64,000 nucleotides of DNA from Simmondsia chinensis (taxonomy: Eukaryota > Streptophyta > Magnoliopsida > Caryophyllales > Simmondsiaceae). The notes beneath the pieces are model-generated. The model was not told the origin of the DNA. It searched no databases and saw only the letters and a program-made list of their open reading frames with translations. Shown here one piece after another: positions 11,281 to 21,947 of this stretch. Where the stretch lies: assembly GCA_018398585.1 (NCBI GenBank), contig JAGTTD010000007.1, positions 35,740,911 to 35,804,910 of the forward strand. The letters run 5' to 3'. How positions within the stretch are numbered: the stretch's first letter is position 1; the number at the start of each line of letters is the position of its first letter. A program made the position numbers and the translations under genes.

Positions 11281-11359
11281 GTTAAATATTATTTTAGTAC
11301 AACAACAACAACAACAGTCCCAGTGCCTCGCGGCTCCCGTGTTAAATATTATTTTAGTA
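11281..11359 (-). mobile_element. 41-bp RTE LINE tail with a perfect 19-bp TSD
   Basis: GTTAAATATTATTTTAGTA occurs at 11281-11299 and again at 11341-11359. Between them, 11300-11340 is the reverse complement of the RTE 3' terminus: ACGGGAGCC ... GGCACTGGGAC followed by (TTG)n. This is an extremely 5'-truncated LINE insertion. The tail matches the 3' ends at 2690-2735 and 23985-24045. Confidence 0.9.
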
Positions 11360-11639
11360 TAAAGTATAATATATTTAACAAAGTCATCTAAATAATGGTA
11401 TATAAAAATGTAAAATTTTTTTATTAATAGTGGCATAATATTACAGTTCGTGTATGTGATGAGGGCAATAGCAAGAGGATTGTAAGTTTACTAACGAATA
11501 GCAACTTTTGTACGCTTAGACATCGTAATTTTGACTTTTGATTAAAAAATTATTTCATAAACTCTAGGGACTATAAAATTAATATATCAAACTTCATGAT
11601 TTTAATATTTTAATTACTCTAACAAAAATATCTATAAGT

Positions 11640-12150
11640 ATAAATTTTAATTTCACCAACAAATTTGTCTATTGGCAAATACATATGTTGGTTTATTTCT
11701 GTTGGTATTGATCTAGTCGATACCAACATCATTTAGTTCTATTTGTATTAATCAGGTCGATAGCAACAACATTTAATTCTGTTGGTATTGATCTGGTCGA
11801 TACCAACAACATTTAGTTCTATTTGTATTGATCAGGTCGATACCAACAACATTTAATTCTGTTCGTATTGATCTGGTCGATACCAACAATATTTAGTTCT
11901 GTTGGTGTTAATCTGGTAGATACCAACAACATTTTATTCTGTTGGTATTGATCTGGTCGATACCAACAATATTTATTTCTGTTGGTATTGACTTCATCAA
12001 TACCAACAGAAATTATTTTTTATTGGGATTAGGTCTTTTTTATTTTCACTTTTTATCCCTTTTGAGTCATTAGCAACAGTAAATATTTGTTGTTGGTAAT
12101 ATATAACCATTACCAACAGAACTTGAAATGCTACTATTGGTAAAGAGCAC
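11640..12150. repeat. CACTA right subterminal repeats, 40-bp period
   Basis: About eight units of 40 bp with the core GTTGGTATTGATCTGGTCGA then TACCAACAACATTTA, so each unit has a TTGGTAT facing an ATACCAA. Alternate units have the variant CTATTTGTATTGATCAGG, so the higher-order period is 80 bp. Confidence 0.85.
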
Positions 12151-12163
12151 TTTTTTTGTAGTG

Positions 12164-12250
12164 TCATTCCTAGCGAAAAACTGAAGACAGTAAACATTGT
12201 CATTGATCTTCTCAAGGATCGTCAGCGGGCCTATCTTTCTCAGTCGTTAG
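12164..12250 (-). pseudogene. Element A integrase C-terminal fragment
   Basis: Minus-strand sequence between the CACTA and the hAT-like element encodes, with one shift, KIGPLTILEKINDNVY-like residues. This is the GPxxIxxKIxDNAY block found after the integrase core in plant Ty3/gypsy elements. It joins 16969 (upstream) and 4109 (downstream). Confidence 0.65.
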
Positions 12251-15200
12251 TAGGGATGGCAATGGGGCGGGACGGGTACGGGAGGCGCCTCCTCCATACC
12301 CATACCTGCCACCTAGATTTTATACCTGTACCTGCCCCATTACCCACCACTGGTATGAAGTGGGTACCCGTACCCGCCCCGGCGGGTACAAACCCATGCC
12401 CGTACTCGCCCCATTACCCACGGGTACCCATTACCCGCCCCCTACCCGCCCCTTACCGGCCCGTACCCGCCCTTACCCACTTCGTACCCGCCTTGTTACC
12501 TATCCATGTCCAACTTATTACCCATAAAATTCTTTTCTTTTTCTCTTCAATAATAACCATAAATTCAAACTTATAAATTGCTTAAGAAATATATTTTATA
12601 TAAAACAACACAACGCATTAGCGTAAAGCAACACTATACAAAGGACGTCACCACAATTGAGCTCAAGAAAATATGGCCACATTAGTCTATCCCAAATTTG
12701 CACCAAGTCTAGCAAAAAGAACCAGAAAAAATACAAAGAAAAGTCCATATGATATGATCTCTCTTGAAGAAATTATAAAGATTAAAATTGATTACACAAT
12801 AAAAATCCATAGCACACCACATACATATATTACCAATTACACCATAGCCACACATGCACTAGTAAAGTGCCATTGTTTTTTTTTTTTTTTTTTTAAGGAG
12901 ATTTTTCGAAGTTCTAAGTGGGAGTTTGCTTCAAGCAGGACAAGGACAAAACTCAGATTTGGCTTTTCTCAAAGGGGACAGGGAATGTATGGCGAGTCAA
13001 GTGCTATTGTTAACTAGGATTTGGCTATATATAAAAACAATGGATTGTCTTCAACCATTTCCACAATTCGAAAATGGTACTTTTTATCCAACATTTGAAG
13101 CTTGAAATCAGTAATATCTATTCAAGTTCTTCTTAAAAATTTTATAATCTAAGTCTAAGCACTAACTTTTATCTACTATTAATGGAATCTCATTGAAAGA
13201 CACATGACAAAATACCGTGACCTTGCTATATACGCCTTTCCTTCATCATGTCAAACTTATAAAATTGTATGAATACTATAGTAGTGTAATATTACTATGC
13301 ATAGGTGAATAGAATTTCATTATAGACATATGATGTAATAGAAAATTAAAAAAAATACAATAAAACAAACATATAAATAGACCAACTATATCATATTTGA
13401 TGTATAAAAATATATGTTATATATTTTATTTATTCAAAATGTTATGTTAAAACTAATAAAATCACATGTTCAAACTATATACTTTGACTTTGTCATTTAA
13501 TGATTTTCTTTCACTATGTTAAACTAATAAAATCACATGGACAAAGAACAATATAGTAGTATATTAGTAATAAGTATAGTTGAAAAAAAAAATAAAGAAA
13601 TATGATATAACAATGAACTAAAGATTAAGGAAGGAAAAAAAAAAAAACAAAAACAAAAACAAAATAGACATGCTATATCATACATTAAAGAACAAAATTC
13701 ATGCACTTTTTTTTTTGCTGAATAGCAAAAATTGCATTAAAAAAACCCGACATCTAGCACAAATGAAATTCGAACCACAAGGTGGGGCCAACACATATTA
13801 AAAAAGAGCAGATACAAAGATAAAAAGATAAAAGACAATAAGAAAAAAAGGCAAATAATAAAATTAATATCCCACTCAGAAATCCAAAAACTCAACAAAA
13901 ACATCCCACAAAGTAATAAAACAAAATTCTTGCACTTACTTGGATAGTTTAAAAACTCTAATCTTCAACTTCCTTGTTTTGATCGATAGTAGGTAAGAAA
14001 ATGAAAATGTCTAAGTTAATTTATGAAAATTTTGATTTTGATTTTGAAATTGAAAGTGTTGATTTTTTTTTTTTTTTCTAGGGTTTGAATTTTAAGTTAA
14101 AAATGATAAAATTAAAAATAAAAATTAGAAATATGAAAAGAAAGTGGTAATGAAAAGGGGCACTGTAAAAAGCAAGTGATGTTGATGAAAAGAAAAGGGG
14201 CACTGGAAAAAGCAAGTGATGATGATGAAAAGAAAGGGTTGGGCGGCTTGGTCATTGGGAACAATTTTTTTTTTAATCCAAGGAACATGAAAAGTTTGAA
14301 TAATTATTATTTTATTAAAATTATAAATATTAAGTGTATATATTGCTTATTACTTATATATATAATATATATTTAAGTATTATAAAAATAATTATTTATT
14401 ATTAATTTATATTGTTTAATTATATTTTAAGTATCTTTAATTAATTAAATATATTTTGATCAAAATTCGTTAAGATTTGAACTTTAAGTTACCTAGCAAT
14501 CAAAGTTTTAAACTATAAGATATCTCGTTATTTTTTTTAAATATTAAGGTATGTGGTGATAAATACTCTTCAAAACATTTAAGATCGTGTTTTAGTTTGA
14601 CGCATGGAATTAGAGCCTAAAATTGGGATTGAGATTGGTATTGATGTTCAAAATTTTAATTCTGTTATTTGGTTTATCTCTTAAAATTAGAATTACAATT
14701 TGACTGTCAAATTCTATGAAATTAAGTTTTAACTAATAATTACACATTCGAATTTTTGGGGAGGGGAACGAATTGTAATGCTATACTAACTAGCTGTACT
14801 GGCTTTAAATCCAAAATGACCTAACTCAAGTAGGGATGGCAATGGAGCAGGTAAAACCCATTACCCGCTGGTATCCGCCCCATTTGGGGGGGGTACGGGT
14901 ATAGATGACCCTACTTAAATGAATTGAACTCTGAAATGACTTTACTTGAATGAATTGAAGGCCCTTTTGAATAATCCAATGTGACATAAACTGAATAATC
15001 AATAGACCCAAAATTCAAGATGACTCAAACTGAAATGACCCTGCCTAACTCAATTATGACTTGACCAATGAATGGGACCCAATCGAATTTATCTTTGATA
15101 AGGGAACCTAATTGATACAAAAAACTTAGACACGACTCAAACATGACCCGACTTTAATCCTATAATGCACCAATCCGACTAACCCAAGATTCGATATGAG

Positions 15201-16968
15201 TTGAGTGTGACATAATAAAATTGTATTTAATTGAATAATAATATTATAAGGTTATAACATTACTATATGTAGAGAATACAATAGTGAAAAAGAGACTTTC
15301 TATCAAGTACAATAATTTTCATTTGTCTCTTTGAATAATAACATAATTAAGAGATAAAAATGTCATCTATACTTAAAACAAACTTAAATATCAAAAAAAT
15401 ATTTAAAATAAATTTAAAAATAATATTATAGCTTTTGATTTTTCAATTTCTAAAATTATTTATCAGTAGTTTTAAAAAGTTTTTATTTTTAAATTTTCTA
15501 AAATCATTATAAATATTTAAAATTATATAAAATATAAATAGTTTGTTAGTTGAATGAAATTCTCGTTTGATGTTTGAAAAAATAATATAAATATTAATTA
15601 AATTATATTTAAGGTACATTTTTATATTTTATGTACCCATCAACTTAATTCAATGAAATAGTAATAAAGTTATGGAAAGAGTATTTAAAAAATAAGTTAT
15701 AAAAATTGATAGCATCTCAAAAGTATTTAAAACCATGGGCATCTATAAAATGTATTAACACTTCTCCTGAACAATTTTTGCTCTAAGTTTTCTATGATCC
15801 CCCAACTCTTTCACGAATTTTATAATCTTTTACACACTTAAGTCTTTTCATAAAAATACCTTCTTTTGTTGTAAAAAAAGAACCAATTTATTTAAAAAAT
15901 ATTAATTAGTGAAAGTAATTTTTATAGATATTGTTTAATAGTTTATAATTCATCCTTTTTTGATATTTTTATATTGTTAGAAATGTGGGTATTTGATTTG
16001 AGTGACCAGTTTGCCCATTTTAAACTACTTTGATGACTAAATGAGATTTTAATTTAGAGTTGAGTGACCAAACCTTCTAAACTTTAAGTTGGATAACTAA
16101 CTTGTCCAATTTTAAACTACTTGAGTGACTAAATGGAATATTTTTTAAGACTTGGATGACTAAATTTTTTAAATTTTGAGTTGGGTGACTAACTTATCCG
16201 TTTTTGGTCATTTTGATAGCCAAAATGGGACTTATGTCATTAGAAGTATAATAATTTAACCAATAGTTGATGGATGTCAATATTGAAATTTAAAATACGG
16301 AGGTTATTTTTATTTTGACCAATAGTTCGAAAAATCTCTGTAAATATTATACTTTTATTTTTTATGAATAAGAAAAAACTCTGATTTTAGGAAGAAAATT
16401 ATTCCAAAATTTTATTTTTTTTCTAAACTTTAGTTGCAGACTCGCAGTACTATCGAAATAATGTATCAGCATTTACATGAAATAAAAATAATACATCTTT
16501 TTGCCCGAGAATAATAAATAAGTCTTTTTTTTATTTTGCTCCCTCTTTTTCTCTCTCCTTTTTTCTCCTCTTTTTATGGCTTTTTTTCTAACATTTTTTA
16601 CTAAAATCTCTATCTTTTTTTTCTTATTTATGAAAATCTTCCTATTTTACTTTTACTTTTCAAAATTAGAGTTGCATTTCTTTATAAAGGTGCTTGATTA
16701 TTTTTTAAAATTTCAAAGCTTAAACATACATGCGGGTATAATGTGGGTATGTTGTAGGCCGGATCAATATATGGTTATGAAGCGGGTATATGCGGGCATG
16801 GGGCGGGGCGGGCACAGGCCTATTCCCGTACCCGCCCCATACTCGTGACGAGTATTAACACGTGTACCCTACCCGTACCCATTACCCGCCTCATCTATAC
16901 CCGTACCCGGCCCAAATGGGGCGGATACCCTCGGGTAACGGGTTTTACCCGCCCCATTGCCATCCCTA
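12251..16968. mobile_element. hAT-like non-autonomous transposon inside element A pol
   Basis: TAGGGATGGCAATGGGGCGG at 12251 and its inverse CCGCCCCATTGCCATCCCTA at 16949-16968 form the ends. Flanks GTCGTTAG (12243-12250) and GCCATCAG (16969-16976) are 5/8 identical and differ only by transitions, as expected for an old, methylation-decayed 8-bp TSD. The integrase frame of element A is interrupted exactly here. Both ends have GGGTACCC/CGGGTA-rich subtermini (about 250 bp). The interior is AT-rich, with no transposase. TAGGG(A/G)TGGCAA termini are typical of plant hAT relatives; the superfamily is inferred. Confidence 0.7.
14831..14910 (+). repeat. Internal copy of the hAT-like right terminus
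   Basis: TAGGGATGGCAATGGAGCAG and the next about 60 bp match the reverse complement of 16889-16968 nearly base for base. Together 14831-16968 looks like a shorter element with long inverted ends, nested in or recombined with the larger one. The flank AACTCAAG does not match GCCATCAG, so a separate insertion is not proven. Confidence 0.65.
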
Positions 16969-17980
16969 GCCATCAGCTTGTTGTACCTCCATGCTAGAAA
17001 TCGTTCTCTTGTCAAGATTGCCCAGACTTCTTTTGCAAACTGAAATTGGATGGCTCAGCGTCTTTTATCACTTGCTGCTTTGTACTTGGCTCTACCTTCT
17101 AGTAACCGTGCCCTTGTTTGTTCATGGATCTCCATGAGCTTCGAGATGAATTCTACTTTTCTGTTTGGACGAGCCAGATCTGGGACAGGCCCCAAATCTA
17201 TCAGTGATCGAGGTACAAAGCCAGAAACAACTTTGAATGGTGCAAAACCCATGCTCTTGTTAACCGAGCTATTGTAGGTGAACTTTGCCTGGTATGGCTT
17301 CGACTCCAACTCCCGATGTTATCTGCAACAAGGCAACAAAGCAGGTTCCCTAGAGAACAGTTAGTGACTTCTGTTTGACTATCAATTTGAGGGTTATGGA
17401 CTGTACTGAAGCCGAGATCTTTCACAATGTCTTCCAAATGTAATTAACAAACCGTACATCTCTATCGAAGACTATGCTACTTGGTAAGCCATGAAGCTTG
17501 TATACCTCTTTGAAATACAAGCCCGCCATATAAACTGCATTAGCAGCCTTCTTGCACCTAATGAAGTGCGCCCATCTTTGAGAACTAGTCTACCACAATG
17601 AAGATAGAGTCAATGCCGCCTCATGTTCGCGGCAATCCCAACATGAAATCCATATTGATGTCTGCCCATGGTTGACTCGGGGCTGGTAACAAAAGATACA
17701 ACACGCATTAGTGAAGCCGCTTTTAGATACTTGACATATGCGGCACCTCTGGACAAATTGCCTAATCTCCTTTTGCGTCAACAGCCAGTAATAGTTTGTG
17801 CCCACCAATTGGAGTGTCTTTTCTCTACCCATATGCCCCTCATTGTTCCTTTCTTCGATGATTTTAAGGCGTAGACTGGAATTCAAGATGCAAAGTTTGT
17901 TTCCTTTAAAAAGAAACCCATCATGGACAAAGTATCTGGGAACAGAGCCTAGTTGGGACCCCGCCAATCTCACCAAAGGT
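16969..17980 (-). pseudogene. Element A integrase
   Basis: Minus strand. A zinc-binding HHCC region is seen at about 17976-17680 (RNNEGHMGREKTLQLVG, then YYWLLTQKEIRQFVQRCRIC), followed by core fragments including VHNPQIDSQTEVTN, the usual 'HPQTDGQTE' region carrying the catalytic Glu (near 17380), and the post-core stretch YNSSVNKSMGFAPFKVVSGF (17270-17210) to KYKAASDKRR (near 17060). Stops and frameshifts separate the pieces. The C-terminus continues at 12250 past the hAT-like element. Confidence 0.8.
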
Positions 17981-17989
17981 AAGATTATC

Positions 17990-19300
17990 TTCGTACTATT
18001 TCGCTAACTTCTTAAACGAGTTTTTTAAGATTCTGCGCTGGGACAAGATGAGACTTTGCCTACTCAGTGCATTCGCCACTTTGTTCAAAGTGCCTGACTT
18101 ATGCTTAATTACAAAGTGGAAAATCGGAATATAATTGGCCCACTTGGCGTGCCAATTTGAGAGCTTATCCTGGCCGTTAATGTACTTTAAGGCCACGTTG
18201 TTGGATTATAACACGAATTCCTTGTTGGCAAGGTAGGACTTCTAATGTCTCAACGCTCTCACCGCCACATAAAACTCAAATGTCATAAATGGAATAGTTC
18301 AACTTACTTCCATCGAGTTTTTCGCTAAAGTATGCAATAGGCCGTCCTTCCTGACATAGGATTGCACCAATACCAAGCTTGGATGCATCCATTTGAAGTT
18401 CAAACGTCTTCTGAAAATCCGGTAATGCCAGGACTGGTGCCATGGTCAACCTCCTCTTGATCTCTGCAAAGGAGTGAGCCACAGGAACTACCCTTCATAA
18501 AGTCTGTGATTGGCGCCATCACTTAGATGAAATTAGGCACAAACTGCCTGTAGAATGATGCCAACCTGTGGAAGCTCCTAACTTCGCCAATTGTCTTTGG
18601 CTGAGGTTAGTCCTATATCGCAGCGATCTTCCCATCATCAGCTGATATACCGTCCTTGGACACAACAAACCCAAGGAAGGTGAGTATGTCTTGCATGAAC
18701 TCACATTTCTTCCATGCAGCTAAAAGGTATTGTTTTCTCAAGGTGTTCAACACTTGTCTTAGATGCTCCAGGTGTTCTACCTTACTCTGGCTATATATCA
18801 AGATGTCGTCAAAGTAGACGACAATGAACCCTCTAATAAATGGCTGCCTCACTCATAAATTGCATGAAGTTACTTGGCGTGTTTGATAGACCAAATGCCA
18901 TGATGAGCCATTCATATAACCATTCTCGTGTCTTGAAGGCAGTCTTACATTCGTCACTCGGCGAGATGCGAATCTGATGACACCTACTCTTCAAGTTTAA
19001 CTAGGTGAACACTTTTACATTCCAAAGCTGATCAAGTAGGTCATCCAACTTTGGAATGGGGAATTGTTGATGGCTCTGCTATCCACGCATATATGCCAAT
19101 TTCCACCCTTCTTTGGCATCAATAGAGCTGGAACTACAAAAGGACTCAAGCTCTATCAGATCAAAGCAATTCCTCAACTTAGAGCCTCAACTCCTCATAC
19201 TCAACTGGGCTGATTCGGTAGTGGGGCCTGTTCAGCAAAGCAAATCCCAAAATCAAGTCGAGGTGATGCTATATATTTCTCAATGGTGATAGTGTTTTAG
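17990..19300 (-). pseudogene. Element A reverse transcriptase and RNase H
   Basis: Minus strand, broken frames. The catalytic YFDDILIYSQSKVEHLEHL is at 18810-18750, followed by the RT thumb (KKCEFMQDILTFLGFVVSKD), then RNase H with [20 protein letters not shown] (18443-18384), [11 protein letters not shown] and later HKSGTLNKVANALSRQ (near 18080). The order RT-RNH-INT is that of Ty3/gypsy. Confidence 0.82.
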
Positions 19301-19309
19301 GTAATTCAT

Positions 19310-21078
19310 CCGAAAAGACATTTGTGGACTCTCTCAGCATCGTGCCAATCTCGCTTGGCACCTCCCCTGTTGGTTCTTTTCTTTCTTTCCCAATTAACAC
19401 AAAACAATCTTATTCTCGCCAACTTCCTTAGCTAACATGGCTCTGCCTTGAAAGTTCGAGTGCTATACCGTTAATGCCCTCGGTGCCTTATCCTTCTTGG
19501 GTAACACGATAATCTTTACTCCCTTGAAGACGATGCTATTAGCGTTCTTCTTTCTGTCGTGTTTAGCGCTTCTATTGTATTGCCATTCTCGCCCCAACAA
19601 CAAATAACTAGCATCCATAGTGACCTCGTCATACCAAACCCCATCCTTATAATTTGACCCAATTGAAAAAGTTACCAAGCATCGTTTTTAGATGGATACC
19701 TGATTTCCTTTCTTGAGCTATGACAGCTTGTATGGATTTGGGTTTGCCTCGTCTTTGATCCAGCTTGGCGACAGCCTCCTCAGAGATCACATTGTCACAG
19801 CTTTCCAAGCCAATCACCATGTGGCATACTCTTCCGCCAATAGTGCAGGTGGTTTGGAAGATGTTGTTTCTCAGCCAGTCGTTACTGTCATCTTCTTTAA
19901 GAGCAAAACAGGCCCACCTAATCACAAGTAAATGGTCGTCATCACCTTCTACGGCGTCTTCATCTAGTGCCAACTTAGCTTGGCCCTCTTCATCAAAGTC
20001 TATGCCATCCTCGTCATGATGCTAGCTAATGAACAAGCCTTAGCTAGGCCTATCACCCTTCCGACACTTAGTGGCACAGTGACTCATCTCTCCACCCTTA
20101 CAGAAATGAGTTCATGAGTTACCCGCCAAGTCCTGATTAACCGGCTTGCCAACATTGGCAGTAAGCAGTTTGCTCTGTACGCATAGGTTTGGAGGCACCT
20201 GTGCCTGTTCACACCCACCAATCTGTGTGTTCCATGACCCACCAATCGTATGTCAGCATTGTTGCTTTTCAAGGTTCACGGCTCTCTAACTTGCTTCAGA
20301 AACGGAAAAGATGTCAAACATATTCAATACCTCCTGTATGGATTCCTTCAACCCTCCAACATATTGATCTGTCAGTTCTTCTTCCGCCTTCGGCAAGTCA
20401 TTCCTAGCGACCAACGAGTAGAACTTCATCATATACTCCTCTACCGACTTTGAGCCTTGACGCAAAACCTGCAAACGCTGATACATCATCTTGGCGAAGT
20501 TGTGAGGCAGGAAGGTTCCTCTCATGTGCTTCTTCATCTTTTCCCAAGATTTAATTTTCATCCTTCCTAGTCGAAGCCGAGTATGTTTGAGTAGTTGCCA
20601 CTAGGCAGCTACTCTTCCCCTCAACCGTGTAGCTACCAGAAGCGCCTACTTATACTCGGGAACCTTCCTAATTTCTAGGACCTCAACCACTGCAGCGAAG
20701 CAATCCCATAAGTCCTCTGGACGTCCACCACCATTAAACCCCGATATTTCAATTCGAAGACCGGATTCCCACCTTCAATCTCTAGTGTCAGCGAAACGAC
20801 CTGTATTGGGATGATATCTTCTCACGCCCGGGTCCGGTATTTTCAACCTCCGGGAACGAGTTGTTGAAGCTATCGTCCGTGTCATCCTCGCCGCCCCCGC
20901 CGGTGGGTATTGAGGTTGATCTCCTAGTGCTTGGTCAGGATTTGGCCCAGCTGAATCAAGCACCGCTTGATACGTCGAAATTTCTCCTCTAAATCCTCGA
21001 TTCTCCTTTCGGTTTATCGTTTAACATCAGGCTCATAAACATCTCCGACGGCGACGTATCTCTGTTGCCCATGGGCCA
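19310..21078 (-). pseudogene. Element A gag and protease region
   Basis: The likely Gag start is MAHGQQRYVAVGDV at 21078, 19 bp after the primer site, then a charged helix (RRIEDLEEKFRRIKR) after an early stop. The retrotransposon-gag core is seen at 20561-20286 (MKKHMRGTFLPHNFAKMMYQ, SVEEYMMKFYSL). A region at 19973-19463 with IGGRVCHMVIGLESCDNVIS fits the aspartic-protease fold, where the catalytic D-S/T-G appears mutated. Many stops. Confidence 0.7.
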
Positions 21079-21096
21079 TCTTAGAAGTTGTTATGA

Positions 21097-21110
21097 GCTC
21101 TGATACCAAC
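21097..21110 (-). promoter_or_regulatory. Primer binding site of element A
   Basis: On the minus strand GTTGGTATCAGAGC follows the 5' LTR directly, the tRNA-Met-type primer site. Confidence 0.85.
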
Positions 21111-21521
21111 TGATGCAATGCGTATATGGAAAATTTGGGAATCGGACTGTTCAAGGGCCTTCCCTTAATTCTTATTATGACAATAGGAAGAACAAGAGGA
21201 AAAGTCACTCAAATTCTCGTAAACCAAGAAAGAGAGAAAACTCTAGAAATATTAAAGAGAAAATTATCAAAGTTGAATGCCAAATCCTAGCTCATCCCTT
21301 CTTTAAATAGGGATTAGAAATATCTAAATAAGATAAACAATAAAATCAAGATAAAATTAAAATAGAATCCTTCCAATCTAAAATATTTTCCTAAACACAA
21401 AATCAAAATAACAATCCTAACCTAAGGCTAAATGCCGCATGCCATGCTTCTGTAGGTGCGAACTCGCTCCCACCAACTCGCCATAGTAGCCGCTAAGGCT
21501 TGGAGGTTGGCAGCTGCATCA
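21111..21521 (-). repeat. 5' LTR of element A
   Basis: Minus-strand start TGATGCAGC, end TTGCATCA, with 7-bp inverted ends TGATGCA/TGCATCA. It aligns with 3599-3997 with many substitutions and a few indels. Flanked by TSD TAAAA at 21522-21526. Confidence 0.88.
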
Positions 21522-21947
21522 TAAAAATATTTAAAAAAAATTTCTTTTTGGCTAAAGATGGTTTCATTTTGTAAATTTGTATGAGATTTATGCTTGATTA
21601 AATTGAGATCGAAATGAATTAGATGAAGTGAGATATCGAAGGAAAATATTTTCCCCTTCTATTGAGGAGAACTCAATTTTCTCACAATGAAGGAGAACAT
21701 TTTTTATATTTATGCTTTTATGCTTCTTAGGTTGACGGTCCTCGGACACGGCCTCCCTTTAGGGTAGCATCTTGATGGGGTAAGTTTGTGTACATCCCAT
21801 CCTTCCTAGACCCTACATATACGGGAGCCCTTAAGACACTAAGTTTGTTATTATTTGTTTGTTTGTTTGTGCCTGTTGCTATTAAAGTATGCAAAAAAAA
21901 ACAATAGAATTGTAACGGAAAAGGTTTTCGTCAAAACAAAGGGAGCC
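21522..21947 (+). mobile_element. Right part of the split MITE, with a LINE tail inside
   Basis: Continues the element begun at 3547. The end GTCAAAACAAAGGGAGCC (to 21947) is the inverse of its left end. A LINE 3' end at 21727-21866 lies within it. Confidence 0.4.
21727..21866 (+). mobile_element. 5'-truncated RTE LINE 3' end
   Basis: GGTTGACGGTCCTCGGACAC ... GGGAGCCCTTAAGACACT followed by a TTG/TTTG-rich tail. Colinear with 2600-2735 and 23901-24045. Confidence 0.75.

Larger units (their letters stand above)
4110..12163. mobile_element. Non-autonomous CACTA (En/Spm) transposon, 8.05 kb
   Basis: Ends are CACTACAAAAAAAGTG at 4110 and its inverse CACTTTTTTTGTAGTG at 12148-12163, flanked by a perfect 3-bp TSD (TCA). 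Both subterminal regions are filled with short TTGGTA/TACCAA motifs in direct and inverted order, as expected for transposase-binding subtermini of this superfamily. No frame resembling a TNPD- or TNPA-type protein was found, so mobility would depend on proteins supplied elsewhere. The interior carries a collapsed LTR element, a solo LTR, an LTR fragment and a 41-bp LINE tail. It sits inside the pol gene of element A. Confidence 0.92.
3599..21521 (-). mobile_element. Element A: old Ty3/gypsy retrotransposon carrying nested CACTA and hAT insertions
   Basis: Two related LTRs (3599-3997 and 21111-21521) in direct orientation, a 5-bp TSD (TAAAA), a tRNA-Met-type primer site, and a decayed gag-pol on the minus strand define one insertion. 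Removing the CACTA (4110-12163) and the hAT-like element (12251-16968) leaves about 5.1 kb, normal for a compact Ty3/gypsy element. The LTRs differ at many positions and by indels, so this is much older than element C. The pol frame appears to run on into the 3' LTR, a trait known from the CRM (centromeric) clade; the clade call is inference. Confidence 0.85.

Noticed and set aside
12256..12576. Pro-rich ORF (VPVPAPLPTTG...)
   Set aside because: Falls in the GGGTACCC-rich subterminal region of the hAT-like element.
16576..16848. Phe-rich ORF
   Set aside because: Poly-T-rich interior of the hAT-like element; low complexity.
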